Positions 54,801-62,971 of a stretch of 64,000 nt of DNA are shown here, piece after piece. Position numbers and translations under genes: made by a program. The stretch is from Bacillota bacterium. GTDB taxonomy: Bacteria; Bacillota; Clostridia; Lachnospirales; Bianqueaceae. Every line of letters starts with the position of its first letter. Within the stretch, counting starts at the first letter, position 1. The DNA is taken from positions 1 through 64,000 of the forward strand of contig JAFRUE010000001.1 in NCBI GenBank assembly GCA_017441925.1, in the 5' to 3' direction. The notes under the pieces are model-generated. The model saw only the letters and a list, made by a program, of their open reading frames with translations, was not told the DNA's origin and made no database searches.

Positions 54801-57800
54801 CAAGATTCAAATTCTAACGGAGAATACACCAGGGTACAGAATAAGGTGATTTCTTTGGCGGATACTCCTACCAGAAGCGGATATGTTTTTGATGGATGGT
54901 ATTTGGGTAGTGATTCTGACACCCTTTATCAGCCGGGAGATTTGTTTACCTTAAGCGCAGATGCTTTAAGTGCAGCTGATTCAGAACATAGAATGATCTT
55001 TAAGGCAAAATGGACGCCTGAAACAGAGGCTGTTTATGCAAACTATAAGATCAACGTATTTTTGGAAGGAGATGACGGAACCTATCCTGAAACACCTGAC
55101 TTAACAACGACAGAGCGAGGCAATATAGGTAGTACTGCTTACATCATTTCAGATGAGTTTGATAACTGGCTTGATACAAGACTGGATGACGGTTGGCGAG
55201 AAATCTACGAGTATGACCGCCAAACGACAGATACGCCAATTGCTGCAGATGGTTCAACAGAACTGAACATCTATTATCGACATAAAATGGCTGAGCTTAC
55301 TTTTGTGCCAGATACAGGTGTCGATCATATCGTAGTAACAATGCCGGATGGTACGGTGATTACCGGGGCTTCTGGTGAATCTGTAATAGCATCTGTAAAA
55401 ATACGTGAGTCGGGAACAATAACGGCTCAAGCAATAGCATCAGATGGATATGTGGTTAATGGATGGCATTTATCGACAAGCGACGGAACCTTGCTTACCG
55501 ATGCTACATCATTCAATCCAACTATTACAGACGTTGCTGGTTCAACAGAATGGACTGATAGAACGTATGTAGCCACCGCCGAAACAGCCAGGTCAATAAC
55601 GGTAACGAAAATCGCGAATGTACTCGGCACGATCGACATGACCGATCTTGATACTACGATTTATCTGGTGGTGTGGGATCACACAAGAAATGAAAATGTC
55701 AAGAATAGTGATGGGACATTAAGGGTTGAAACTATTCAACTTATTGATGGAGTACCTCAAGGAACGGCTGTATTCGATAATCTTCGTGAGGGTGTTTATT
55801 CCGTATGGGAAGTTACTGATGAAACGGGCGAGACGGATCTTTCTGCCGGAACGAAAGTTATGGAACCCGACGTTGTCATTTCGAAGATTGAAACCAAGAG
55901 TGGCGTAAGCGAAACAAACAGAGCTGATCTGACAGGCAATACTTTAAATGATGATGGGTACACCGTAACGAACACCTATAATCACGAATCGGATGTAGTT
56001 AATTGGACGATAACAAAAGCATGGTATTTAACCAAGAATGATACATCCAATCCGACAACAGATATTCCGTCAGGCTACACAGCTACACTTTCAATTTACA
56101 GGCAGGACGCTCAGGATACTGCTTTGCAGACCGTCGTACTCGATGGAACAGTAGACACGAATGGAGAAGCTGAGCCTTGGAAAGCTACGTTTGAGGAGCT
56201 TCCTGTTAAGGATCACGATGGTAATGCAATTAATTACATCGTAAAAGAAACAGCATTTACTCCAGAGCAGACTTCTGCGGGTGAGTATATTACTGCATTC
56301 CAAGATAGTGTTTCTAATGACGGAGGTACCATCAGAAACGGCGTTATTTATGGAAACTTGACATTGAACAAATCCGTAAATGCACCGGGAATAAACGATC
56401 TTTCAGAGTATATTTCCGGAATGACAATCACTGTAACTGGACCACACGGTTATTCACAGGAGGTGACATTTGAAGGAGCTGGTCCGAGATATACAGCTAC
56501 TTTGACCGATCTTCCTGCAGGAAATTACACAGTGGAAGAAACCGATCAGGAGACCATGATTTCGGATCGTAAGTGGATTGAGAGTGAATCCTCTATAACT
56601 ACGGCAAATAATCGTGATTTCGAGGAACTTGGAACCATGAAGATATCTTTCGATATTGCTGATGGTGTACCAAACGACACGGCCATTGTTAATCTTGTGA
56701 ACGATTATACAAATACTGACATAACCGTGACAAAAGTTTGGGACGATAAAGGCACAGTCGTTACAGACCATCCGGATGTATCGATTACACTGAAACGGAC
56801 TGTTGGTGAAACCGAAGAAACAATAAGCACGCAAAGCATTACGGATGAAGAGAATCTTACATTGACCTGGTCTCAAATGCCACAGCAATATTCGTATTCC
56901 GTAGAAGAAGCTCCTGTATATGGATATGATTCAACAGTTTCTGGTGACAAGATAAATGGTTTCACTGTGACAAATACAAAACGTGCCACTGGAACCCTTA
57001 CATTAACCAAGATTGTTGAAGGAGCTGATGCAGCCAAAGAGATTACTTATACGATTACGCTGACTCCGAAAGGCTTTGCACAGAATGCAACAACATATGA
57101 GTTAAAGCCTACAAGCGGCAATGATTCGATAGTGATTACTGACTTGCCAATTGGCAGCTATACAGTAACTGAGGTTCTGACCGGAGCTGATATCGATGAT
57201 TATGATCGAGTAACAGTAATCTCCGATGGGACAAATACAAATGAATATACCTCTCCGGCTGCACAAGATGTCGAAATTGTTGAAGGTGATAACACTGTCA
57301 CTGTGACCAATAAGTACACGCTTAAGACTGAACCTGTCTCATTTAAGAAAGTGGATCAAGGGCATCAGGACAAGGTTCTCGAAGGTGCAATCTTTACAAT
57401 GACTTACGAAGATGGCACAGAGTATACCTTGACATCTACGGATGGAATCTTCTGGGCGGTAGATGCTGAAGGAAACACTATCAAAGAGCTTCCCGTCGGC
57501 AAATATTCAATAACAGAGACAACAGCACCGGAAGGTTATAACAAAGCAGGCGCGATCGAGGTTAATGTAGCTACAACAGGGGTTACATATACTCAGGTTG
57601 ATAATCAAGGAGGAGAACCGCAGACAGCAGAATTGACTGATGATCACGAGTTCCTGGTTATCATTACCAATACTTCCGGCGCTGGATTACCTAATACCGG
57701 CGGTCCCGGCACACTACTTTATACATTGAGCGGTTTAGCACTTATGCTTGGTGCCGCTTTGATGTACGGCTTCAGGATGAGGCGTAGAGAAAGGAGGTTA

Positions 57801-57806
57801 AGTTAA
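51876..57806 (+). CDS. Giant LPNTG-anchored pilus adhesin with Cna_B/SpaA domains
   Basis: 1976 residues from GTG 51876 (AAGGGGG upstream). A long positively charged signal (RRRLTGVLAGIIVFTTTYSL then ILPAITLDE) is followed by a Glu/Ala/Ser-rich stalk with two 32-residue repeats. Next come a folded region, an InlB-like repeat (SGYVFDGWYLGSDSDTLYQP ~1000-1040), and at least four Cna_B domains ending with GKYSITETTAPEGYN. The anchor LPNTG (1938-1942), a hydrophobic helix and RMRRRERRLS complete it. It is probably the tip adhesin. The central part is clearly A/T-richer than both ends. Confidence 0.9.
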   Translation: MRTNGKYGKAKIRQNWRRRLTGVLAGIIVFTTTYSLILPAITLDESAAENEPGIVLNTPEESSEAAAEIVEVETVEEAEEEAAEPAGKAEATEEAEAPAESSDEVITEEAETSQDISVSEDGSEAEDAAAAENSEEETAAPAESSEEVEVAAESSVEEIVAVIENSKEETAAPAESSEEVEVAAESTVEENSEEESAAPAEVVVEYPAQDFEAEAGDIKVTVSAPEGAFPAGTTMTAVIVEDEEILTAASEAVEGEARSIYAVDIIFRDVDGTEIEPLQPVRVSMSSAVVKEAEAIEVVHVDDEGLAEVVSQAEDAETADDEVVFDTDGFSVYVIVETEVITVDYLTADGETYTITVEVPESAKIPEGTILDITEIPAGTSEYADYLTKSKEIIGEGELSFARMFDINLVYNGKKIEPECKITVYIELNDSIALAEGTRLYAVHFGEEGTEKLSVSTVGSSYGTMQDVTEVSFSTNGLSPIVITGTEAYPTVSLTATSTRAANDTITVAVEGAGDTTEITIPLGEFSDNADALTIDGYTFVEGWYNSIKINGIYKDDDGGIYFGTIEGNTVTGVVIDLANVTLKYEETVVSHNVTFEVVVDGTVSSAAGRVDIAGASTLKEGHEYDFSAVAQNGYSISSVTTSSGAVASGSGSTYILTGATEDTTITINLNEQTLYNGGFTFAGSNTRLTYNGTSYNSWNGSNHDYVRSFNYTATETFAFTLGGTNEWSNLTKVMNQLSITVDGDAQAVSIPDVTGSTETTTLRNGYVVTVTKTSAGQYPTYSVTITNPDADNKVRGQIHIQTNFKDVSSSEVWAKQLDGVEPLAYKKTTGNNTTGFVTADGQGDQNSRLQPEVYTFYSRDTSNSSYYFVKLDGTYNVDDLYLTVVNYNASSETTSNVISEIKVSSLATISGLGNRIRNYLTTYTNYTTSDYYFTIPSGTTNLTDIRIYIVYKPNVDDSTKFTVWFDNNDGTAIYQDSNSNGEYTRVQNKVISLADTPTRSGYVFDGWYLGSDSDTLYQPGDLFTLSADALSAADSEHRMIFKAKWTPETEAVYANYKINVFLEGDDGTYPETPDLTTTERGNIGSTAYIISDEFDNWLDTRLDDGWREIYEYDRQTTDTPIAADGSTELNIYYRHKMAELTFVPDTGVDHIVVTMPDGTVITGASGESVIASVKIRESGTITAQAIASDGYVVNGWHLSTSDGTLLTDATSFNPTITDVAGSTEWTDRTYVATAETARSITVTKIANVLGTIDMTDLDTTIYLVVWDHTRNENVKNSDGTLRVETIQLIDGVPQGTAVFDNLREGVYSVWEVTDETGETDLSAGTKVMEPDVVISKIETKSGVSETNRADLTGNTLNDDGYTVTNTYNHESDVVNWTITKAWYLTKNDTSNPTTDIPSGYTATLSIYRQDAQDTALQTVVLDGTVDTNGEAEPWKATFEELPVKDHDGNAINYIVKETAFTPEQTSAGEYITAFQDSVSNDGGTIRNGVIYGNLTLNKSVNAPGINDLSEYISGMTITVTGPHGYSQEVTFEGAGPRYTATLTDLPAGNYTVEETDQETMISDRKWIESESSITTANNRDFEELGTMKISFDIADGVPNDTAIVNLVNDYTNTDITVTKVWDDKGTVVTDHPDVSITLKRTVGETEETISTQSITDEENLTLTWSQMPQQYSYSVEEAPVYGYDSTVSGDKINGFTVTNTKRATGTLTLTKIVEGADAAKEITYTITLTPKGFAQNATTYELKPTSGNDSIVITDLPIGSYTVTEVLTGADIDDYDRVTVISDGTNTNEYTSPAAQDVEIVEGDNTVTVTNKYTLKTEPVSFKKVDQGHQDKVLEGAIFTMTYEDGTEYTLTSTDGIFWAVDAEGNTIKELPVGKYSITETTAPEGYNKAGAIEVNVATTGVTYTQVDNQGGEPQTAELTDDHEFLVIITNTSGAGLPNTGGPGTLLYTLSGLALMLGAALMYGFRMRRRERRLS
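52269..52460 (+). repeat. 96-bp in-frame tandem repeat in the adhesin stalk
   Basis: GAGAATTCAGAAGAAGAGAC at 52269 recurs at 52365 with few changes, giving two 32-residue units (core TAAPAESSEEVEVAAES). Recombination would change stalk length without breaking the frame. Confidence 0.85.
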
Positions 57807-57815
57807 GCCTCTGAT

Positions 57816-57981
57816 CTCGACGAATAAGCTAACGCCGAAATCTGAAACCGTGATAAAACAAAGGAATTAACTGCCCCGATGGAAATCTGTCGAGCGCCTG
57901 AGGGACAGTCAAAGAACCAGCTGTGGTTTGAAACAGCAAGAGCCCTTCATGGGCCGAAAAACAAATAAAGTCCTTGAAGGG
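57816..57981 (+). promoter_or_regulatory. Structured leader before the backbone pilin
   Basis: The 201-base gap holds a long-range pair CTCGAC/GTCGAG (57816-57821 with 57889-57894), a hairpin GCTGT/ACAGC (57920-57924, 57933-57937) and a stem CCCTTCA/TGAAGGG (57943-57949, 57975-57981) shortly before the ribosome binding site. No T-run follows the stems. Likely an mRNA processing or stabilising region that raises backbone pilin over tip adhesin; a riboswitch cannot be named. Confidence 0.4.
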
Positions 57982-58007
57982 ACGAAATCAAAGAAAGGAA
58001 AATAATC

Positions 58008-59453
58008 ATGAAGAAAATGAGAAAGATCGTAGCTCTGCTGATTGCTATGGTAATGGTATTTGGCATGAGTATCAGCGTATTTGCAGCAACCATCACCATT
58101 AATAAAGGTGAAGGCGCAAATAATGGTACTGATAATACTACATATGATGCTTATCAGATCTTTAGCTATTCAAAAGCTGCTGATTCTACATTCGACGGAA
58201 CGACAGACAGCGATCTTGGCGCCGGATCAGAGACCGGATTAACCTATACAATCGCCAAAGACAGCCCGTGGTATCAGGTAGTCGTTGATTCAACTTATTT
58301 CACTCTGAACGGCAAGGGTATAGCAGCTGCAGATGGAACATATACTGAATATTATGTTTCTCTTGCAAGTACAGACATGAATACTGCTGCTGGAGCCAAG
58401 ACAATTGCTGAATATTTCAGAGATCATATGCCTAATGGTGTTACTCCTACAGTTGCTGATTTTAAGGCTGGTTCTGCGCAGTCGGTTCCTGATGGTTACT
58501 ATCTGATTACTTCTTCTCTTGGTGAACTGGTTATTGCTGCAACTTCTGATATCACTATTACTGAGAAGAATACCTATCCGACTCTTGATAAGAAAGCAGA
58601 AGAAGCCGACTATGGCGTTGGCGATGACGTTCCTTATACCATCACGGTTGTAATTCCTGCGAATGTCGATAATACAAAGGACGTTACGGTTCACGATGAA
58701 CTTGATGATGTTCTTAGTTTCAACGATGATCTTAAGGTTAGCATTAACGGAGCAACTGCTGTTGAATTAACCGGCACAATCGCTTCCCTTGTTGCGAATC
58801 CTGATGATGAGTGCACATTTGAAATCGTCATCGAGACAGCAGATATTACTGCTGAAACAACACTCGTATTCACCTATACTGCTGAACTGACAAGCGCGGC
58901 TGCAGCGGATCATGGTTATGTCAACAAAGCATATCTTGACTACTCCGATTACGAGACAACTCCCAAGACTCCTGAAATCAAGACTTATGATTTCGATCTT
59001 GAGAAGATCTTTACCGGAAGTAATGCAGATACTCTGACAGCGACGTTTACTCTTGGAGACAAGATGTTCATTAAGGACGCCACCGGTTATGTAGTAGCTG
59101 ATTCTGATGATGCGGATCCTTCTGCAGATATCGTTGTTAAGAACAGTGAAACCGTAAACGTAAGAGGTCTTGCCGCCGGTACATATACTCTTACAGAGAC
59201 AGAGACGGCTGCCGGTTACAATCCGCTTAGTGGCACGATTACTGTAACAATCGCCGATGACGGCACTGTAACATTCTCTGAGCTGGATCTTGTTTCCGAT
59301 GCTAATGGAAAAGTTACCATCACAAACAATAACGGTACTGTTCTTCCTTCCACCGGTGGCATGGGAACCACGATCTTCTACATTGTTGGTGCGATCCTTG
59401 TAATCGGTGCTGGTGTGGTTCTGGTAACCCGCCGTCGCATGAACATGCAGTAA
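58008..59453 (+). CDS. LPSTG-anchored isopeptide-forming backbone pilin
   Basis: 481 residues, GAAAGGAAA upstream. Signal peptide ends ...MSISVFA|ATITI. The Lys in TYPTLDKKAEE near residue 195 fits the pilin motif used by class C sortase. Two or three fimbrial/SpaA domains follow, the last with the E-box TYTLTETETAAGY. Anchor LPSTG (446-450), membrane helix, and RRRMNMQ tail. Low-complexity Thr/Asp/Ala composition and strong codon bias fit an abundant shaft subunit. Confidence 0.9.
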   Translation: MKKMRKIVALLIAMVMVFGMSISVFAATITINKGEGANNGTDNTTYDAYQIFSYSKAADSTFDGTTDSDLGAGSETGLTYTIAKDSPWYQVVVDSTYFTLNGKGIAAADGTYTEYYVSLASTDMNTAAGAKTIAEYFRDHMPNGVTPTVADFKAGSAQSVPDGYYLITSSLGELVIAATSDITITEKNTYPTLDKKAEEADYGVGDDVPYTITVVIPANVDNTKDVTVHDELDDVLSFNDDLKVSINGATAVELTGTIASLVANPDDECTFEIVIETADITAETTLVFTYTAELTSAAAADHGYVNKAYLDYSDYETTPKTPEIKTYDFDLEKIFTGSNADTLTATFTLGDKMFIKDATGYVVADSDDADPSADIVVKNSETVNVRGLAAGTYTLTETETAAGYNPLSGTITVTIADDGTVTFSELDLVSDANGKVTITNNNGTVLPSTGGMGTTIFYIVGAILVIGAGVVLVTRRRMNMQ

Positions 59454-59476
59454 GCGAAAACTTTACTCATTCAACA

Positions 59477-59566
59477 TGATTAGGTTCAGGCAGAACGCCT
59501 GAGCTGATTGAAACAGACATTCCCCCGACAGACGGGAGCTTGACCGTCAGGCCAGGCTCCCGGGGG
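59477..59566 (+). other. Intergenic hairpins between backbone pilin and sortase genes
   Basis: CAGGC/GCCTG (59477-59481, 59487-59491), then a bipartite stem: CCCCC (59522-59526) with GGGGG (59562-59566) outside and GGGAGC (59534-59539) with GCTCCC (59556-59561) inside. There is no T-run, so partial termination or processing is more likely than a full stop. Confidence 0.5.
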
Positions 59567-59592
59567 ACATATTAACTGATGGAGAACCCTGT

Positions 59593-60471
59593 ATGAGGAA
59601 ACATTTATCTACTATTCTATTGATCCTGATCTTTCTCACAGGGGTTATCCTGCTGCTGTATCCGACATTCAGTGACTGGTGGAACAGTTTTCATCAATCT
59701 CGTGCAGTTGTTTCCTATATTGGTTCGGTCACGGACCTGAATAACGAAGAATACGAAAAGATGCTGGAGGAGGCAAGGGAGTACAATGCCCAGCTTGCCC
59801 GGACCAGGACAGATTATGAGCTCTCAGAGGAAGAGATGGAGCGGTATAATGCTGAACTGAATGTCTCCGGCACCGGCATCATGGGGTATGTGGACATTCC
59901 TTCGATCAGAGTGACACTGCCTATTTATCACGGCACAGAGGAAGCAGTACTGCAGACAGCCGTGGGACACATTGAGAGTACGTCTCTGCCGGTTGGCGGA
60001 GCGAATACACATTGTGTCATTTCAGGACACCGGGGGCTGCCCAGCGCCCGATTGTTCACAGACATCGACCGCCTGACGGCGGGAGATCTCTTTACCTTGA
60101 ATGTTCTGGACGAGGTTCTGACCTATGAGGTCGACCAGATCCTTATTGTAGAGCCGTATGATCTGTCCTGCCTGCAGATCATACCCGGCAGAGACCTGGT
60201 CACGCTGGTGACCTGTACACCGTACGGTATCAACACACACCGTCTGCTGGTACGGGGTCATCGGATCGAAACAGAAGTAGGCAAGGTCTCAAATATCCGC
60301 GTCATGGCGGACGCGATACAGGTGGACAAAACATTGGTTGCGGTCTTTATTGCCGTGCCGGTTCTGCTGGTGCTGATTGTTATGGTCTTGATCATTACAG
60401 GAATACAGCGCCGGCGAAATCGCAGAAGGAACACCCTGCAGGCATATATACTTGCCAGGGGAACAGTATGA
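59593..60471 (+). CDS. Class C sortase (pilus polymerase)
   Basis: 292 residues with membrane helices at both ends (5-24 and ~248-270), typical for class C. Catalytic parts: CVISGHRG (His), TLVTCTPYG (Cys) and NTHRLLVRG (Arg). The segment after the first helix (EYNAQLARTRTDYELSEEEM) is where the DPF/W-type lid motif usually sits; I do not see that motif. It would cross-link the LPSTG backbone pilin through its pilin-motif lysine. Confidence 0.9.
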   Translation: MRKHLSTILLILIFLTGVILLLYPTFSDWWNSFHQSRAVVSYIGSVTDLNNEEYEKMLEEAREYNAQLARTRTDYELSEEEMERYNAELNVSGTGIMGYVDIPSIRVTLPIYHGTEEAVLQTAVGHIESTSLPVGGANTHCVISGHRGLPSARLFTDIDRLTAGDLFTLNVLDEVLTYEVDQILIVEPYDLSCLQIIPGRDLVTLVTCTPYGINTHRLLVRGHRIETEVGKVSNIRVMADAIQVDKTLVAVFIAVPVLLVLIVMVLIITGIQRRRNRRRNTLQAYILARGTV

Positions 60472-60495
60472 CTCCAAGAGAGAGGGAATGTGAAG

Positions 60496-61611
60496 ATGAA
60501 ACGACTGACTACCATCCTGCTTGCACTGATCATGATGTTGGTGCTGAGCACGCCGATGGCGGCAAATGCTGCGGAGCATGACGATCGGCAGCCTGACTAT
60601 ACGAAGACAGGCTCGATTGCTGTGGACATTACGACAGCGAAAGGAGAGGCTGTAAACGGCGGTTCGCTGACAGCGTATCTGGTTGCGGATGCAGTAAATA
60701 AAGACGGAGACAATGTCTTTGTTCTTATGGAAGATTTCAAGGACAGCGGCCTGGATCTCAGTGCGGTTGAGACCGAGGAGAACGGATCTCCCAAGCTCGC
60801 GGCAACAGCGGCCGCGTATGCCGCAAAGGAAGGCATTAAGGGCAAGACCGTTACCGTCGATGAGAAGGGCCACGCTGTATTCCCGGATCTGACCTTGGGT
60901 CTGTATGTAGTCGTACAAGCAGAGCCCGCACAGGGTTACGAACCGATCAGACCATTCGCGGTTACAGTTCCTTTCTGGGACGGATCCAAGCTGGTCTATG
61001 ACGTAACAGCCAATCCCAAGCCGGAGAGCGCGGTCGCGCTGGCCAAATACGATCCTCCGATGGAGAAGCTGGTCGTCGAGAAGAATGGCAAGGCGCCTAA
61101 GGATTCGAAATTCGTTTTCCGCATGGAGCCTAAGGAACCATGGTATCCGATGCCTGACCCGGGTGAAGCCACTTATGATCCTTCTACCGGATCTCTGACC
61201 ATTACAGTTCAGGGAGCAGGATCTTATGAGTTCGGCTGGATGTACTACGGCAAGAATGATATCGGTAATACCTATCAGTATGATGTTTACGAAGTAAAAG
61301 GCGATGCCGCTAATTACGAATATGATACACAGATCTATACAATGACCATCGAGGTCACTTATGATGAAACAGCCGGAGAGATTAAGCTGGACGTCAAGTA
61401 CACAGATAAGAATGGCAATGAAGTAGATACGATCAAGTTCACGAATATCTACGATGAGCCTTCTGTAACGCCGCCTCCTACACCTCCGACTCCCCCGACC
61501 CCGATCCCTGATACGGGACAGCTGTGGTGGCCGGTACCGCTGCTTGCCGCGGCAGGCCTGGCATTAGTGGCTTTCGGCTTGATCCGAAACCGCAGAGAGA
61601 AAAAAGCGTGA
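60496..61611 (+). CDS. IPDTG-anchored minor (basal) pilin
   Basis: 371 residues from ATG 60496 (GAGAGGGA upstream; GTG 60490 is an alternative). Signal peptide ending PMAANA|AEHDD, two Cna_B-like domains (FPDLTLGLYVVVQAEPAQGY; FVFRMEPKEPWYPMPDPGE), a rigid linker PPPTPPTPPTP, then IPDTG (337-341), membrane helix and RNRREKKA. The proline tail and variant sorting motif are typical of the basal pilin that links the fibre to the wall. Confidence 0.88.
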   Translation: MKRLTTILLALIMMLVLSTPMAANAAEHDDRQPDYTKTGSIAVDITTAKGEAVNGGSLTAYLVADAVNKDGDNVFVLMEDFKDSGLDLSAVETEENGSPKLAATAAAYAAKEGIKGKTVTVDEKGHAVFPDLTLGLYVVVQAEPAQGYEPIRPFAVTVPFWDGSKLVYDVTANPKPESAVALAKYDPPMEKLVVEKNGKAPKDSKFVFRMEPKEPWYPMPDPGEATYDPSTGSLTITVQGAGSYEFGWMYYGKNDIGNTYQYDVYEVKGDAANYEYDTQIYTMTIEVTYDETAGEIKLDVKYTDKNGNEVDTIKFTNIYDEPSVTPPPTPPTPPTPIPDTGQLWWPVPLLAAAGLALVAFGLIRNRREKKA

Positions 61612-62282
61612 ATAAGTTAATAGGTAGAATCAGTATAATCCTGGGGCTGCTGCTGATCGCGGCAGCCCTGGGACTTGTATTATATAACAGATGGGATTCG
61701 GAGCGCGCCGGTAAGGAGTCGGCTAAAGTATTGGATGTCCTGACTGAGGCCATCATTGAGAATACAGAAGAAGCTGACAGTACGATCATTCCGGGAGGTT
61801 CCAAAATCCCGGGAGGATCCAGGATTCCCGGCACAACCAGACGTGATCCGATCGATGATTCGGAGATCCAGGGATCGAAACCGATGGCGACGGAGGAGAT
61901 CGACGGGTATGAGTATATCGGTGTTGTAGAGATTCCTGCACTCGATATCTTACTGCCGGTTATGGCGGACTGGGACTATAGACGGTTAACGGTCTCACCT
62001 TGCCGATTTACAGGATCATATTACTCCGGTGATCTTGTGATCTGCGCTCATAACAATGCTGCGCATTTCGGTCAGCTTCTGTATATCGATATCGGAACGG
62101 ACATATTTTTTACGACAGTAAAAGGCAAAACATATCATTACCAGGTGTCAAACCGGGAGATTGTCAAACCGACCGCGCTGGAGGAGATGATCACCGGAGA
62201 CGACTGGGATATGACGCTTTTTACCTGTACAATCGGAGGACAGACCCGCTGTGCCGTCCGCTGCGAACTGATGGATGATTAG
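61608..62282 (+). CDS. Second sortase-family transpeptidase
   Basis: 224 residues from GTG 61608, which overlaps the minor pilin stop (GTGA); reading from 61524 would overlap that gene without a start signal. One N-terminal helix (~5-25), a linker with GG[S]KIPGGSRIPG repeats, then a sortase core: VICAHNNAAHF (His) and TLFTCTIGG (Cys207), with Arg in the TRCAVRCE tail. Lacks the second helix of class C, so it may attach finished pili (for example via IPDTG) to the wall. Confidence 0.85.
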   Translation: MNKLIGRISIILGLLLIAAALGLVLYNRWDSERAGKESAKVLDVLTEAIIENTEEADSTIIPGGSKIPGGSRIPGTTRRDPIDDSEIQGSKPMATEEIDGYEYIGVVEIPALDILLPVMADWDYRRLTVSPCRFTGSYYSGDLVICAHNNAAHFGQLLYIDIGTDIFFTTVKGKTYHYQVSNREIVKPTALEEMITGDDWDMTLFTCTIGGQTRCAVRCELMDD

Positions 62283-62415
62283 CGGTATTAGGATAAGCCG
62301 TATTTATCGTCAGAGCAGATCGTACAAGTGGGGTAGCTGGACAGTCCGAACCGCGCACGGGCAAGATACTTCTTGCCGACAAGCTTTTAAATGAGTTTCT
62401 TCCTTTATATAGTGG

Positions 62416-62471
62416 TTCGGTACAGATATAAATACTATAACTTGTATTTATTATCTGTATCGAACTTTTTT
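62416..62471 (+). terminator. Strong terminator of the pilus operon
   Basis: A ~20-bp stem (62416-62435 with 62444-62464, three small mismatches; core TACAGATA/TATCTGTA) followed by C and six T. Confidence 0.88.
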
Positions 62472-62542
62472 ATTATCCTGTTTACAGGCAAAAAAATGAG
62501 TAAAGCAGGCCGAAATCCGTAAAATGAATCACACAGACGGAG

Positions 62543-62802
62543 ATCAACCGAAGCAGTTTATACCATAGTAAGAATAGATCATAAAAAATTTTTTTGAAAG
62601 ATTCGAGGGTTAACAAAAAGCGATGAGGTAAATATATGTTTTCTATAAAGTTTACATAAATGAAATTAATGCTATATTATCGATATATGTATACATGTAA
62701 AATTGACATACTAATATTATAAGTTTACTTTAAATATATAAGAATAACGACGCCAAGGGATTGACATTTTAGTTGAAATCATTTAAAGTAACTGTACAAG
62801 TG
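62543..62802 (+). promoter_or_regulatory. Control region of the second surface-protein gene (copy 2)
   Basis: Diverged duplicate of 50546-50800. TTGACA boxes at 62703-62708 and 62761-62766 are again 58 bases apart, with -10 positions TACTTT and TAAAGT after 17 bases. The shared stretch ATGTATACATGTAAAATTG and many smaller blocks align. The following 170 bases before the gene show no similarity and no clear structure. Confidence 0.6.
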
Positions 62803-62971
62803 GCTCTACGTGTTTTTATTGTCCCTTGATGTCAAAATCCCTGGATGAAGATTTGTTTCAGTTGATGATGACGGGGATAGTATCTGCACGTATTTGTACT
62901 CTGTGAGATCTGATCCGTCCCTAATGGGTCAGGATCTGCCAGTTTATCACTTTTAATGGAGGTATTGCATT

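Noticed and set aside
57816-57900. Cyclic di-GMP riboswitch
   Set aside because: The conserved GEMM stems and the A-rich core could not be found; only generic pairing is visible.
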